Numbered from the stretch's first letter, positions 49,096-63,202 are shown. The stretch is DNA of 64,000 nt from Lingula anatina (GCF_001039355.2 NW_019775573.1:166442-230441); one strand, 5' to 3'. Notes: generated from the letters alone by a model not told the origin. Program-made: numbers and translations.

Positions 49096-52000
49096 GGACC
49101 AAATAATAAGGAATTTGGTGAAAATGTGTCAGGGTGTGTTTACAATGAAACTTGTGTACTAGCTACAGTGCACTAAATCCAAGGGGAATCTCACTGAATG
49201 TAATAAGATTAACACACCTCTGGTGTCGAGTAGAATACAAAAGAGCCGGTAATTATTAATGTAAGAGGCATGTTAATCTGATTGCTTTTAGCTGGAGTCC
49301 CTGTGGAGTCAGTGAACAGTAGCTGATACAATTGCTTCATTGTGAGCGGACCCTCATTTGTCTAAAGCCTTACAAACTATATTGTGACCCAACTGAACTC
49401 CCATGAAATCAATGTAGCCAAAGATGTGAACCACAGAAAGCTGTCCAAGTTTGAGAGAAATGATACGAATACCTCCTCAAGGAAACAGGTCTGGTTTAAA
49501 AAATGCCAATAACAATGGGTAAGAAAAAATATGTGAAGCCTTTCAAAGGATAGCCTATAACCATAGTCAATATTTATCATCAAATATAAAGATCATTTAA
49601 GAATAACAGAAACCATTCTATTTCCTTGCAGAAGTATCCCCCAGCCACAAAGATATTTGATGCATCTCTTGTCAATAGTGGGTAAAAACAACAAGAGAGC
49701 AGCAAATAATTGACAGTCACTCACAATCATTAACAAGTTATGTTTGCACGTCGCTCAAAAAACTACTTTCTTCAACACAAAAAATTGGCTAAGAAAAAAC
49801 AAGTGCCAATACCAACTATGAACCATGGACATTACTCATAAATTTCAAACATCTCATTCCAACACCCTCCTGTCAGTATAATAGTAATTGCATTATTTCA
49901 GTCCAAAAATTTTTTGGTGATAAGACATTTTTTTTCAAACTCAATAAGGTAATACTTGTAAACATTTTTCTGTAGGAGGGGGGTGGGGATAAAATTCCAA
50001 TGTTTGAAATTTAACAGAAATTACCAACACATGCAGCAAAGTGATACTTGATCCCTCGATATCTGAAGCTACATGCTTTCATCTCACATGCAGCATAGAG
50101 ATAAGGGAGATTTTGCTATTTCTACTGCAAACAACACCACACTCAGTCTAGATTATATATACTAAAAGTTCTGTGGACTACGAGATCTAGACAACAAAAT
50201 ATTATGAGTAACAATACTACTGGGCTCACTTCAGCATTGAATTTCTAGATTTTAGCCATTGCATTACATCTTATTACCAGAGTTTCTAGTAGTACAACTT
50301 TTGGGAGGCCTTGCACAATTAAGCATAACATAACCCCTCATTACATTATGTCATTTGTAGTGCTTAAAATCTGCATTTGAACCCTGTTTAAAATCTATTA
50401 TTCAACATTCAATAACTACTTTTTTTGATAACAATCCATCACTTGAATAAAAGTGACACAGACAACATACCACTGCCAGAGTGCGGCCCGGCTCCTCCCT
50501 GGGCCATCTGAGTATATGGCGGTAGACCTCCAAACTGATTATAGGCAGGTCCATTGAATGCACTGGGTGGAGGCTGGAATGACTGCTGTCCACTTGGAGG
50601 CATGGGCTGAGATGACTGGAATATGTTACATATATAATATAACACATGGCATCAGTTTCTGGATTGTTATGGAAGAAGGCAAAAGTATTTTTAAGGTCAT
50701 TGGACATATTGGGGGGGGGGGGGGGGGAGCATTTACACATGATAAAAAAGAATTACTATATTTCAGAAGAAAATATACCATTTATAATGTATGTTCGTTA
50801 GACTTTACAAATATGTACATACAAATAACAGGTAGACAACTGGTCATAACACACTGTGTACATGATCTCGCCTCCCTGGTTACAATATATAAGTTATTAT
50901 AAGAACAATTTAAAAGCACTGGGTCATAATGCATAGCTAATGTATGGTAATATTTGTGATTCTATTAGTTACACACACACACACACACATTAGTGCACTG
51001 TAGATACATGTGCTTGTATACCAATCTGTTCTATAACTGTTTTATTTGAGAATGAAATAAATCAAAACAAAGGGTTTTCTTTTCATGAACACCTTGATGG
51101 AGGGAGAGGAGAGTTAAAGAAGTACCAAGGCAGTGCAGCTCCACACGTAAACACACACTGAAGACATAAGGGCCGTTTTCACTGTTCTTGTGCCAAATGT
51201 TAAACTAGCAGGGTTGAACGAAAAATTTTTGGTATGTAAAGGGCGCCAACATTCATAACCTTTAAACAAGTACACTTCTGTTACAGACTTCTTTTCTGTA
51301 GACTTTACCAATTTTTTTCTACCAAAACCTTCAGAGTTGCATCTTGGTTTTGAAAAATGGACAGTGCATGCCCCTCGTTTAGAAATTTGGGGAACAAAGA
51401 AACAGTAATTGCACAATATTCCCAAGATGAAGGGCAACACTGCTTTCAATGCATAAATGACGCAATTGTCCAGCCCAGATGCAACACTGATCTTTGCCAT
51501 TGTATTTCTTATGAAAAAAATCTACCCACCTTCACAATGGCCGGGTCCTGTGGGACTGCACTCTGGGCCACATTTCTCTGTGGTTTGGGAGGCTCACACA
51601 CATGGAGATCCTTGATGTCACTGCCACGGAAGATAATGTACTCAAATATCTCATCACGAGGACAGACTGGACGATCAGTTGGACGATCTTCGGTTCCAAA
51701 GGAGCATACTAGAAAAAGATTTCTTGACTTGAATCATTTTATTTTCTTCACTGCTTTATTATTATTATTTTTTACTTGATAGACAGGGATGAAGTTATAA
51801 AAATACATACATATTTGTGATAGAAAGAATACTGAGATCTTGCTGAAAAAAACTCATTTATCTACCTGCAAAAATTAATTCACACTTATTATGGAGATAA
51901 ATAAAATGCTACTGGCTTTTATAAGGGTACTTGATACACGTGCATGTCAAAAGAAACTAGTAGCATAATACACAGTCATACAACAAGAAAAAATGAAAGT

Positions 52001-53152
52001 ATCAATTGAACAAAATTCCTACAGTTTCTATCCATAACATTCTTTAAAATTCAACCAAATTATGTAAATGCTATCTTCATGTGTCACATAAATGCATTTT
52101 GCAACATTATCTCTGGCTCAATGCCAAATGTTAGTAAAATTGGAAGCATGCCAGTAAAATTGAGTAAATATGTACAGATGTTGGGTACTGTCTTTGCTTT
52201 GGGTCTATATATTCTTTGATCTAAGAGGCTTGAAGGGCCAGTAGACAGATTTTAACAGATTTATTTGCAGAAAACTGCACAGCACTAACAAAGATTTGTA
52301 CATCGTATACATATACACATGTACATTGTACAATATATGCTTGCTTCAATTTCATGACTCTTATCGTCATGCAATAACTACTTAAGGTCACACACCTTTA
52401 ATATATGTCACAACAGAAATGATATAACTTAAGGTTGTCATTATCATTATGCAAAGGAAAACTTTTGGCGATATTATTTCTGAGATACATAAATCATGTA
52501 ATTGCTACAGCAATTTGAAAAGAATGGGCAACTAAACTATGTGTACATCTGGACTTAAATGTTTGGTCACATCCTTGCAGTCAGGCTTTGAAAATGGTGA
52601 CATACTAGATGTTGACTCATTCCCAGTTGCATATCCTTTTATTATATGATTTGGTTTTCTTGCATTATTGGTAAAAATTTCAAATACGAAATTCAAATAT
52701 CAGACAATACTATGCCATTTTTTTGTAAGTAAAATGTATGCTTTGTGCTTATTCAAGGCACTTATGACAGAATTTTGGATAAAATGGGGCACTAGTTTTT
52801 TGAATTTATAAGAGGTGGAGAGAATAAATATTGTTATTGTTTAGCGTCGAGTGCATGGCAAATTACGAAATGACATTTACCGATTCGCTTCGATGCAAAC
52901 GCTATGTGCACAAATAGAACGGCGGCACATGACTCAATAAAAAGCAAAAGTTAGTTAGTTAAAAGGAAGTGTTAAGCTTAAAACTCCAGACAAGTAGAAT
53001 AGACTGCAACGCACTGCACAAAGAAACCAACCTTTGGCTAAAGCCACAGTAGATTCGTTTGGATCAATGGTATACAAAATGCCTTCATATCTGATTCCAG
53101 CCTTTGAAATAAGGCTTATTTTACTTCCTAAGTACGGTATTCCTCCACTCAT
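44410..53152 (-). CDS. LSM14: LSM14 (RAP55/Scd6 family) mRNP protein
   Basis: Ten exons rebuilt in phase: 53152-53032, 51708-51530, 50615-50471, 48914-48819, 47757-47551, 46878-46651, 46195-46054, 45766-45564, 45218-45145, 44433-44410. They sum to 1419 bases, 472 residues, close to vertebrate LSM14A (about 463). Domains: N-terminal LSm (1-83; [20 protein letters not shown], then [10 protein letters not shown] and FRGSDIKDL), a Pro/Gln/Ser-rich linker, RGG-rich blocks, the DFDF box (about 295-323; [19 protein letters not shown]), the FFD box (about 354-372; [12 protein letters not shown]), the TFG box (about 376-392; [10 protein letters not shown]) and a Gly/Arg-rich tail. Known role of the family: P-body and stored-mRNA particles, translational repression through DDX6 and 4E-T. 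The last exon is only 24 bases and its choice is inferred from phase. Confidence 0.93.
44692..44990. mobile_element. Degraded foldback-family copy in the last LSM14 intron
   Basis: TAGATCTAACTCCATGGAGA and a Cys-type interior (GCATGCC/GTCTGTCATTC, GTTAATCATTCCC) resemble the 39355-41130 elements; an inverted partner (AGAGTCCCTGCAGACCAATC) lies at the other side. Confidence 0.45.
44967..45037. repeat. Tandem duplication, unit about 36 bases
   Basis: TTCATTGGGAATGCAC is followed by CTACATTTTGTTCAACTC, twice in a row with one substitution. It adjoins the degraded foldback element, in the last LSM14 intron. Confidence 0.85.
45564..46878 (-). CDS. LSM14: LSM14 exons 6-8: RGG, DFDF, FFD and TFG boxes
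   Basis: Exon 6 opens with Arg-Gly-Gly repeats and a run of about 11 Gly, then the DFDF box. Exon 7 has an acidic stretch (VVEEEEEDV) and the FFD box, which binds EDC4/4E-T-type partners in the family. Exon 8 has the TFG box and further Gly/Tyr/Arg repeats. Confidence 0.93.
47799..47827 (+). repeat. G-rich run in LSM14 intron 4
   Basis: Five or more G tracts of 4-7 bases including GGGGTTGGGGTTGGGG on the + strand, about 42 bases upstream (in transcript sense) of exon 5. It meets the usual G-quadruplex pattern on the non-transcript strand; the pre-mRNA is C-rich there. Confidence 0.7.
47868..48025. mobile_element. MITE relative in LSM14 intron 4
   Basis: GCGGATCAAATATGG at the left and GTCCATATTTTATCTG at the right echo the inner part of the 36726 element; outer ends are GACTAACTTGACTG and a rough mirror near TGACTTGGTTAGTCC. 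Confidence 0.6.
49063..49092. repeat. A homopolymer of about 30 bases
   Basis: In LSM14 intron 3, without a recognisable retroposon upstream of it. Confidence 0.9.
49160..49350. mobile_element. Degraded foldback-family copy in LSM14 intron 3
   Basis: AAGGGGAATCTCACTGAATG on one side and GCTTTTAGCTGGAGTCCCTG on the other, with GGTAATTATTAATGTAAGAGGC between, follow the same plan as the 39355-41130 elements. Confidence 0.4.
51530..53152 (-). CDS. LSM14: LSM14 exons 1-2: LSm domain
   Basis: Codons 1-100. The split falls after VALAK, one base into the next codon. The sequence is near identical to vertebrate LSM14 through [20 protein letters not shown], so this is the best anchored part of the gene. 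Confidence 0.95.
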
Positions 53153-53358
53153 ATTGGCCGTTTGACCTACAGGTCCAGCTATCGAGCGATGGAGGACGAT
53201 TTCACCTGCGCTATCTCTCCTTACACTGGCTCTCCCAAATCACCAAAATGGCTGAAGTGAGTACAGCTTCGCGGAATTCGCTAGATGGCGGCACAAAGTC
53301 CCATCATCCCTTGCTTTGAGCATGCGTGCTTCATTCAACAAGATTGCGGGCTGGGAAA
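53153..53358. promoter_or_regulatory. Bidirectional promoter between LSM14 and TAF4
   Basis: Only 206 bases separate the two start codons. The stretch is GC-richer than its surroundings and has several ATGGC elements: AAAATGGCTGAAG at 53247, CTAGATGGCGGCA at 53281 and the TAF4 start itself (AAAATGGCGAC). AAGATGGCGGC-like sites are bound by YY1 in animals. No TATA box seen. Confidence 0.7.
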
Positions 53359-56300
53359 ATGGCGACTTCAAACCCGCTCGAAGAAATTCTAAATTTAGAC
53401 GTTGATGAGAACGCAATTAGTGCAGTAATCGGGTCACTGGAGTCCCAACTGGCATCACCAACCCTCAAGGATGTGCCGCACCAGATATCTATAAATGCTG
53501 GGACACACAATCATGTGAACAGTCAACAGGTCTCGGGTGCAAGTACTTCTGCTTCACAAACTGGGTCAAACCATACACATACAGTTGCTTCAGGAACTTC
53601 TGTTCCTTCGTCACAGATAAGTAACGCTGGTCCAAACGTAAACAAAGGTGCATTACACCCAAATCAACTCATTGGGATCAATTCTATTATTTCTAGTGGT
53701 CGATCTACACCCCAAAACAGTGCGAGTAGTGGGGTGACAGTGATAACTGGTGGTGTTACTAGTTCCCCTCAGCTAACCGGCGGGGGCGCACAAGGAGAGG
53801 TGAAAGTTGTAACTCAGACACAATCTATTCTCCAACAGACACAACCTTCTTCTGTTGTTAGGACTAATGTCCAAAATTCCGGACCAAATGTGATAATCTC
53901 TCAGAGCTGTGGTGCTCAGAACAGTAGTTCGAGTTTAATAAACCATTCTGCCAGTAATGCAATTTATAATCTAGCTACAATAGCTGCTGAGCAAAAACCT
54001 TTAGCAGTGACAACTCAGAATCAACAACAACAACAACAACAGGATAATAGTCAATATACTTCTGGGATTATCAAAGTAGAGAATTCAGGGGAACGAAAAC
54101 CTATGGTGATAACGACAGCGACTGGAAATTCCTCACAAAAATCTCAAATTGTGCTCAAACAGGATACCAAAATGCAACCTCAAAGTGTTGCGACAACAAT
54201 GAAACAAGAGTCCTCACCTTCCACTCCTGCACGGACGATACAAATTCTGAATAGCGCAAATGCTAATACAACTTTAAAAGGCAGCACTCCTGGGACGTCC
54301 AATGTTATTACTGTAAATGCTATTCAGCAGCAGCAGCAAGGGGTGTTTCGCCCCACTATCACCACCAGTATAGGTGGTTCACAGATTCAGTTTGTGACAA
54401 CGACAAATCCTGCTGGCACAGCAGTGGGACAGAAATCCCTGGCACCAAGAATTGTACAGACTCCTATTAGAATCGCTGCTGCACCGCAACAGCAACCTTT
54501 GTTGGCACCTAGACCAGGATCTGTAAGTTGTTTGTTTTGGGTAAAAGAAGAGATGAGCATTTTCCACAGAAATGCCGAATTCTGCATTTTTTAATTCAGT
54601 TCTGATGGTTCCTGAGATTCATCAAGATCTGCAATAAAACCTGGGGGGATAAATGTTCAAAAATTTTTTCTGAACCTAGGCTCATGTCTGTTGAATTGAT
54701 ACAGAAGTCTCTCTTCTCTCTCTCTTATCTTCTCTGGTAATGCCTAATATTGACATGGTTCTCAGCATTGGATTTACTGTAATACTGAACAAATGGAGCA
54801 ATTGCCTATTGCTGCAAGAGCTCATAAGCAGTCTGCTCATTATGAATACAATTTCATTCAGTCATTGCATGAAGCTTCATCCTTGGATTTTTTGTACAGT
54901 TTCCTTTTCAAAATATACTTCTATCTTAATATTTATTTCAATTCAGCCCAATCTTTAGACACTTTTTAATAACAAAAAATGAAACAGAAACAGCAATTTA
55001 GGCAAAACAAGCTCATTGTCACCTGAATACATGTATTTATTTGTCAAATATCAAATGAAAATGAACTGGCATTGTGTATCATTACAAATGTATTGTCTCG
55101 AAGGATCAGCAAACAAACTGTTGGTGCTGAGTGAAAACAATGCTTGTAGCCCACAAGGCTTGTGCCATTAAATAAAAGAAAATCCTAAAATTGCACATTT
55201 ATGGAGTGCTTTTGACATGAGATAGTGATGGTATGTAGAGAACCTAAAAATTGTTTATTGAATTTTTTCCTACCCAAATTAATCAGCCTTTTTAGAAGAT
55301 GCCATTGTAAATGTGTAACTCTTCCCTACAGTCCTTATTTTAGGACTGTTTTCTTTCATTGCATGCCACAGGGACATGGAAAAAAAAAAAAGCTAATGAT
55401 TAAATTTTTTATGTGAGAGTCGGTGCTTTGATGTAGATTATCTAGAATAAAATTCCATTCAAGTGCAATTAACAGTTTTTGATTCCTTGCATTTTTATAT
55501 CCACCTGTGATATGCATATACATTAAAAAAAGATGTTAAATGCGCAGAAGATTCTTAGAGATATTGAGAGGTACGAACCAAACTAACCAGTGAAAAGATG
55601 CCATTTCTTTTACTGCAGAACACTATCACCCTGCCTGCAGGGATGCAGCTACCCCCAGGGACAGTCCTGATGAAGAATGAAAGTGGTCAGCTTATGGTGG
55701 TCCACACGGGGAACCCTAACATTGTACAGCAACAACAGCAGCCACAACTTACAACGGTTGCTGGTGGTACGCAGCAATACAGGTTCCAACAAGCCAAGGT
55801 AAACTTTTATAAGTGTGCAGCACATTAGATTCAGAGGTAACATTTTATAGTCAAGGGTATTTTGGCCCATTGTAGTAAAGATGGTGAGATTTGAAAGTAG
55901 TGATATGAGCTTTAACCAATTGTATAGTCTGGCTCTGGACTAGTAAAAATGTCTTCAAAAGTACAATTTTAGGCTAAAAGTTTTTGGCAGAGGTTGTAAG
56001 CCTGTGACACATGAAGTATAAAAAGGAAATGGAAATAGAAAGCAATAAAGGGATAATAACTCTTCGTATGAGATCTATATTTCACAATAAAAACATTGTG
56101 AATAACTCATAGAAATATAATATATTCTGTTTTACCACAAAAACAGCAGTTATAGCTATTATTCTGATATCTGAGCTTGTCTTAAGAGATTTTAACAAAA
56201 AACCAAACTTTAAAGAAAAAAACCAGGGACTAACTTTGAATGTAAAAATGGATTCATTAACCATTGGTAAGTATGGGAAAATTGTTGTTTACTCCAGGAA

Positions 56301-59300
56301 AATTCATTTTTTGGCCGAAACGAAGAGTTATTATCCCTTTAAGCAAGTTAAAAACACAGACATGCTGAAAATTTTTCAGAATGGCCAGACATTTGGACTG
56401 GCAGTAATGAAAAATTACACGAACCAAACATTTTTGTTGGACCAAAAATCACTCTATTCATTTGAGACAGATACTACAAGTACGATTAGGCTAGCTTACT
56501 TTGTTTGTGAATATGATAGGTTTGAAATGGAAGGGGAAAAATGCTTTAGGTTTTTTGTAATGTTATTAGTGAAGTATGTCGAATGATGACTGTAAATTCA
56601 AAATTGCAGCTCTTAAAACTCTTGTCAGTCCTTTGGACCAACCAAGTCCAATTTTTTTTACCGGTCCAAACAAATTTTCCCGGTCATGACCGATCGGACC
56701 GACAGTTTCAGCATGCCTGAAAACAGCATTTAAACTGCAGTTTAGACAAAAGTTATCTAACAAAATTGAATATTAAAGATGCCAGATTCAGGAATAACAA
56801 TAGTAATTTTTTTGCTTTGAAACTGTTATGCCATACTTATCACTTATGGTACCACAAACCTAAGTAAGGATCTACGCATGTTTACAATATAATTTCTTGT
56901 CATCTGATGTAACAAACATACACAAGAAAACTTGCAAACCAGTCTTTTTACTCTTATATAAATAAATGAATACGTCAGCAAAAACAAGCCATTGTGCATG
57001 AATTTAGTGGCGATTTTTTTTAAACAAAACTTCAGGTAACCCAAGCCCAAGCCAGGGCCTCTCCTACGTCCCTGATGACAGTGAAGTCTGGCGCCGCAGT
57101 CGCAGGAATGCAGTCTATAGCACGTGCCACCACCCCCAGGATGTCTCCAACCCCCCAGAGAGCCCCTGTCCCCACAGTGGTGCACGCAGTCCCCGCAGGG
57201 GCAGCCCAGGCAGGCCCTAGGGCAGTGACACCCCAGGGACAGATACAGCAGGCCAGTAAGGATCTCCTCAAGAAAACTTTACATAGTGAGTGGGGTGGGG
57301 GTGGGAATGTGTATGAGTGTAAATTAGATAATTCATCTGTATGGGATCCTAATAAAGATAGTGTTTTGAATAACTTTTAAATATTTTGTGTACTGTACAT
57401 GTATTAAAAGAAAAAAATCTTAAAAGATGGCAAAAAAAGGTTCATGTTTATTCTCATATCTCCTTATAATCACCTGCTCAGTGAGGAGAGAAAGTTTGCT
57501 GCATGTAAAATGTTGTTGTTGTTGTTAGTATATTGGGGTAATACCAGGCAGGGAATGTGACTTCCAGTCACCAGTTTTTCTTCTTGCTTTTAAAAGTAGA
57601 GTTGATATTTTTTCACATGTTAGATGATAAGAACCAGGGTTGGGGGTTGAGGATGACTGGTACATTTCAGATATATTTTTTCTTTTAATCTTAGCTGTTG
57701 TTCAACTCTACCAACAAAGTCTCACAGATTTATATTTTGTTCCATCCTTTCTATCACCAGTCTCCCAGATGATCATCTGTAAAGAAGTATAGCAGATCAC
57801 ATATTTCTGATATTTTATTATATTCTTATTATTTTATTTCTGTCCTACTTTCAGCGGTGGCTCACACTATACCTAACCCCATGGAACAGTCAACAGTGGA
57901 AAATGTCAAAAAGTGCAAGAACTTTCTCTCCACGTTGATAAAACTGGCCTCCAATCAGCCCCCAGAGACAGTCAAGAATGTGAGGGCGCTGATACAGGGG
58001 CTTATTGTAAGTGTTTCATTAAACTCTCTTATAGGCAGAATATTCAGCTGTTTTGTTGAGGGTAGTAGTCTTTTTACCAGATTTCTGATAAAAGAAAATT
58101 AAAAACGTGAGGGCATATATTAATAAATTTGTTTCAAGTATGTAGTTTCCAATGATGTAGTAAAAAAAGAAGGGAAAGTGCTTAATATGTGGTGGTTTTG
58201 TAAAAAAAAAATCGCAGTCCTTTTAATTTGTGTAAAATTTCTTTTACTGTAACCCATATGCTGTGCAGAATGTTTCCTGTTGATGCTTTTTCCTAATATA
58301 ATAAACTGAAGAGATATTTTTAATGCATTGTCATATTGCATACATTAGTTTACAGTGTGGGTAATTTCAGTATCAGTACATGTTTTAGAACATCTAAAGG
58401 TAATTGGTTTGAAATAACAAATTATTCAAGTGTTATTCAGTACACAGTGATGCAGTAGTGTGTCAAATGAAATACATTGTATGGGGAACAGTAGGGGTGG
58501 GGGTGGTGGGGTAGGGGTGTGAGAGGATGTCCATCCCCAAACCAAAATGAAGGATTCAGACACTTCGATCTTGATATCCTACATCAGTTCCTGGATGTGG
58601 ATTTCCTATATATCTGAATTTATTCAGAGATTTGTGATATTGAATTATTTCAGGACGGGAGGATAGAGCCGGAAGCCTTCACCCAGGACTTACAAGTGGC
58701 TTTGAAATCATCTCCCCAACCGTATCTTGTGCCATTCTTAAAAGTAAGTGCATTAGAAAACAACCAGATGTTAAATTATGATTTTATACTGACTAATGAT
58801 ATGTTGAAAAATTTTTACATGTTTTTTTGGTAGCTACAGTTATAGTTATTTTTTTACTTTAATTAGGCAAATGGGTCACATGTATGCTTGTAAGACATAA
58901 AGTATCACTAAGATATATATTGGATGTGTATTTTGTCAAATTAATCATTAATTCAAATTTTAGTTATTTTAAATTCCCAGCTGTTAGGTTTAGATATATC
59001 CATGAGTAAGTGTAGGATACTCGGTTGTTCGCTGCAATAAGATGCAAAAGAGATGCACAAGGTAATGTATACTGCTGGTTAAGATGCAAAAATTGCTAAC
59101 ATTTTTAAAATCAACAGAAAGGATCTGACCTTCAAAATAATGTACTTTCACACATAATCATTCGTGTTTTATAGAAAAGTTTGCCACTGCTTCGAGCCAT
59201 GCTCACACAACGGCAAATCCAAATCGAGGGCGTACGTGCACCCCTCACGTCAGCGAATTCTGATACAACACCCAGCATTCCTGCCACCGTCACCTCTATG

Positions 59301-62300
59301 CCAGTCCCTGTTACCATGACAACCACTTTATCGGCAGCCACGACTGTTGTCAGTGGATCACAGCAGCAAGTCATACCTCAAGCAATACAGGTGAGCTTTC
59401 TTTGGGCTCACTTTCATTGACAGAGAGCACCTTACTTGAGATAATTTTTTTTTCAACTGAAAAGCAGACTTGGACTTACTGGAGTTTTGTACATTAACAG
59501 TCATTATACTAGCACACTTATATATTGGTAATTGCTTAAAAGCTTTTGCTGTGGGTAAAAGTAGGATATACTATTTTTTTTTTAGCAATGGTCATTGAAT
59601 TATGAAAAAAAATTAGCTGTGGAGGTGGAGCAAACTGTCTTCATCATTTGACATTAAGACATTAAGAGGGCCAGCTTCAGAACATCTTTTGACAAAAAAA
59701 AAATCACTATTAATATTTGTGAATGAACCCCACTTATCTTTTCACAGCAAAAATATACCTTGGCAGACCTGCAGGCAGTTCACATGGCGCGACAAAAGCA
59801 GGCTGCTGTAGTCAAACAGGGTCAGGGTCAAGCAGGGGTCGTGGGGATGAAACCTGGGACAACCGTGATGCACATGATGCAGGGGCAGGCCCCCCACCAC
59901 CCTGGGCACAAAGAGAAGAGGAGATATGAATCTCTTAAGTAAGAGTCCAATCTGGTGAAAATTATGCCTGTTCAAAAGTTATGTTTAATGTAATTAACTT
60001 CCATTGGTTATTGTTAAGTAAGAATTAACATTTTTCAAGCAGTGCACTCGGTAGGATTTTTCTAAGGGAGTACCGTACCCCTTGCCCAAAAAAAGAAGGG
60101 GTAATTTTCAAAATGAAGGGGTAAAATTAAAAAATGCTCATCAAGGTGTAATTTTGTGTATTAATAATCATGCAATCACACAGTTCACTTTCATAACAAT
60201 AACCCACTATCCTTTAATCCAAAATCTTTTATTATTGCAATTTAACAAAAAGAAAACAAAAACAAAATGGACAGGTCACGCATAGGTCACGACTAGATGC
60301 TGTGTTTCTTTGACTAGAGTAAAAGTAACTGGTGCTACCTAGTAAATGTAACAAAAGGAAAACATTCCTCTTTTGGCTTGAAAACAAAAATCTCAAAATA
60401 AATATAATAATAACAATCTCAAAATAAAAGATCTCATTTTAAAAAATTTACAATCTATTCTTGACTGAGATTTAAAAATGCTCCTGGCCTAACTGCTTCC
60501 TTAGTAAAGTTTTTNCGTTGTTCATACCTTGTTTATACTAAAGAGAGGCACACGTGCTTTGACCTAAAACTTGCATATTATGACCAATCAGAGAAGATTA
60601 CGTCATCCTCTGCGGGTCAGTGAAAGAAGAAGCATGTTTTAGTCGGGTAATTCAAATATCTTAAGAAAAAAATGAGACACTTGGGAATCAATTATGACAT
60701 TTTCAACATGAGTCTGACCGTCAACAGTCAACGGACTGGTCAACTTCGCCGATCTTCAAAGCCAAAGGTGTGCGTATTCGTACGCGCTGGGGCTCCAGCC
60801 AATGCGTAAAAACAGCAAAACAACGCGTAATTACGCACTCTCATACGCTAACGAGTTTACTGTCAAGGTACTTTTAGTTATTTAATTTTTGTCACCGAGG
60901 TGGATGTCATGAGGTGAATTTACTTTGAAGATAAGTGAACCCTTCCCTTAAGTTGCTGATTAAGCTTACTTGTCTAACTTCATCCCAGGATATCAAACTA
61001 GAAGTCAGTCTCTAGTTTTGCAGTTTATGAATTAATATTGCGGTTAAATTTTCCAGAGACGATGACGATATCAACGATGTAGCAACCATGGGTGGTGTCA
61101 ATTTGTCGGAGGAGAGTCGCAATATTCTCGCCTCGACTGCAGACTTTATAGGGACACAGCTGAGGTCATGTAAAGATGAGGCGTTCCTGTCACACCCCCA
61201 CCTGCTGCAGAAGGTTAACGCAGTAGGTAGGTGAATGTGAAGAATGTGGGATATTCCATGTATTTATTGTAGTTAAAAGTTTATATCTGAATTGTTTTGG
61301 AAAGTTGTTCAAATGTTAATAGGAATGGGTATGTGGGAAAAGTGCCTTTTTGGGGAAGGTTATCTTCAAAAAAGAAGTTATGGAAAGGCTGTTAAGATAT
61401 AATGACACAAATTTTTGTATGAGTTGTAGATACAAGGATTAGGTCATGGCATAACACTGGACACAGAACAAATACATTAGTTTATTTAAAAAATCACTTA
61501 GACATTGTCATATTATTTATAACTTTGCATTTATTATTAAAGTTAAAAACAATGTTTTGTCTGAGACCTGTTAACATTTATTTACTATTTGTTAGAAATT
61601 TTGATTCACTTACCAGAAGGACAGCTAAGAAGGTATAAAGTTCAAATTTTATTTATTTTATGTGGACAGAAGAACAATCAGAGCAAAGAGAGGAAGGGAG
61701 TGAGTTGTTTAGAACTGTGTTTTATTTTTTTCATATTATTTTGATTGTAGCTAGAAAGTATGGGTTAGAAGATGTGCCAAAAGAAGTTGCCAATTTAATA
61801 TCTCACGCTACCCAAGAAAGGCTACGGAATATATTAGAAAAATTAGCCACAGTAGCAGAACATCGGTTAGAAATATATAAGGTAAGATAGCAATGTTTTT
61901 TTTTTTGTTTGTTTGTTTGTTTTTTTTTATTTTTTAATGGTGTGAATTAAGTTTAAAAATCGTAAGAGTTTTTTTTTTTTTTTTGAAAATGTGATGGGGG
62001 ATTTTTTTTTCTTTTTTTAATGGTGTGAATTAAGTTTAAAAATCATAAGAATTTTTTTGAAAATGTGATGGGAGATGGTATGTCTGACCTTTTTGGAATA
62101 TAAAAATGGCTTGACTTATTTTGATTTAATCCTCTGGTGTCAGCAAACATATAATTTTCATATTTTTAATGTTTAGATTTTTGCAATATATGTTTCACTT
62201 TAATTGTTGTAAGGCAGACTTGGCTTGTCTAAGAGAAAGATTTTTTGCCTTAGTTACTGTAGAGTTTGTGTAATCAGTCGAGTTGCATAATGCTCATATT

Positions 62301-63160
62301 AATTTAATCTAATACCAAACAAAATCTGTTCCAAATTTGTTGGGGATTAAGAATGATTTCAGTTTTATGTTGACGAGTTTCACAAAGTCTTCGGAATTTA
62401 GTATTTGGTCTTCACAATCAGATATTTTGTGTTTCTAGAATGATTCTTATCACGAGGTGACGTCAGATGTCAAACAGCAGCTAAAGTTCCTAGAAGAGTT
62501 AGACAAACAGGAAAAGAAGAGGAAAGAAGAACAAGAAAGGGAAATGTTGCTCCGAGCAGCAAAGGTAGGCAAGCGTATTAAGAAAGAATTGTCATGCTAG
62601 TACTTAAATTTTGGTCAAGAAAGATCCAGCAAAGACAAGATTTTTGACTAATGAATCATTATTTAGTAAAAATTAAGATTTTGACTGCAAGAAATAATCT
62701 ACAGAAATAAAGACACCAGTGAGATGTATCTGTGGAGGTCTTCTTGTCTTCTGATCTGATTTTATTCAACTAATGCAAATTTATGTACTAATAACTTACA
62801 TTACTTTAGGTTCAGAAGATAGGTTTATGTGTAGTTAAATCTCTTAAATTATTCATTTTATTATTTGTTATTTATTATTATTATTATTATTATTTTTTTT
62901 TGTAAATTGAAGAAATTGATGTTATTAGAACTCATCATGAGTGACTGTGGGATTGTAACGTAAATAATTTCATGTTTGTAGAGTCGGTCTAAGAATGAAG
63001 ATCCGGAGCAGCTCAAGTTAAAGCAAAAAGCCAAAGAAGTAAGTCCTTTGAATTTTTTATTTTCATATGAAATATCCATCTTGTGCATTTTTTTCCACTG
63101 AAAGGCATGTAGTAAGTTATAAATTTCAAAGATAGCATTGATTTTATCACAACAGAATTG

Positions 63161-63202
<42 letters not shown>

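Noticed and set aside
53326-53358. Earlier in-frame GTG start for TAF4
   Set aside because: The ATG at 53359 gives the expected N-terminus and lies in an AAAATGG context.
56236-56586. 116-codon + strand open frame in TAF4 intron 2
   Set aside because: It starts inside the TTAA MITE and has no homology; TAF4 splicing skips it.
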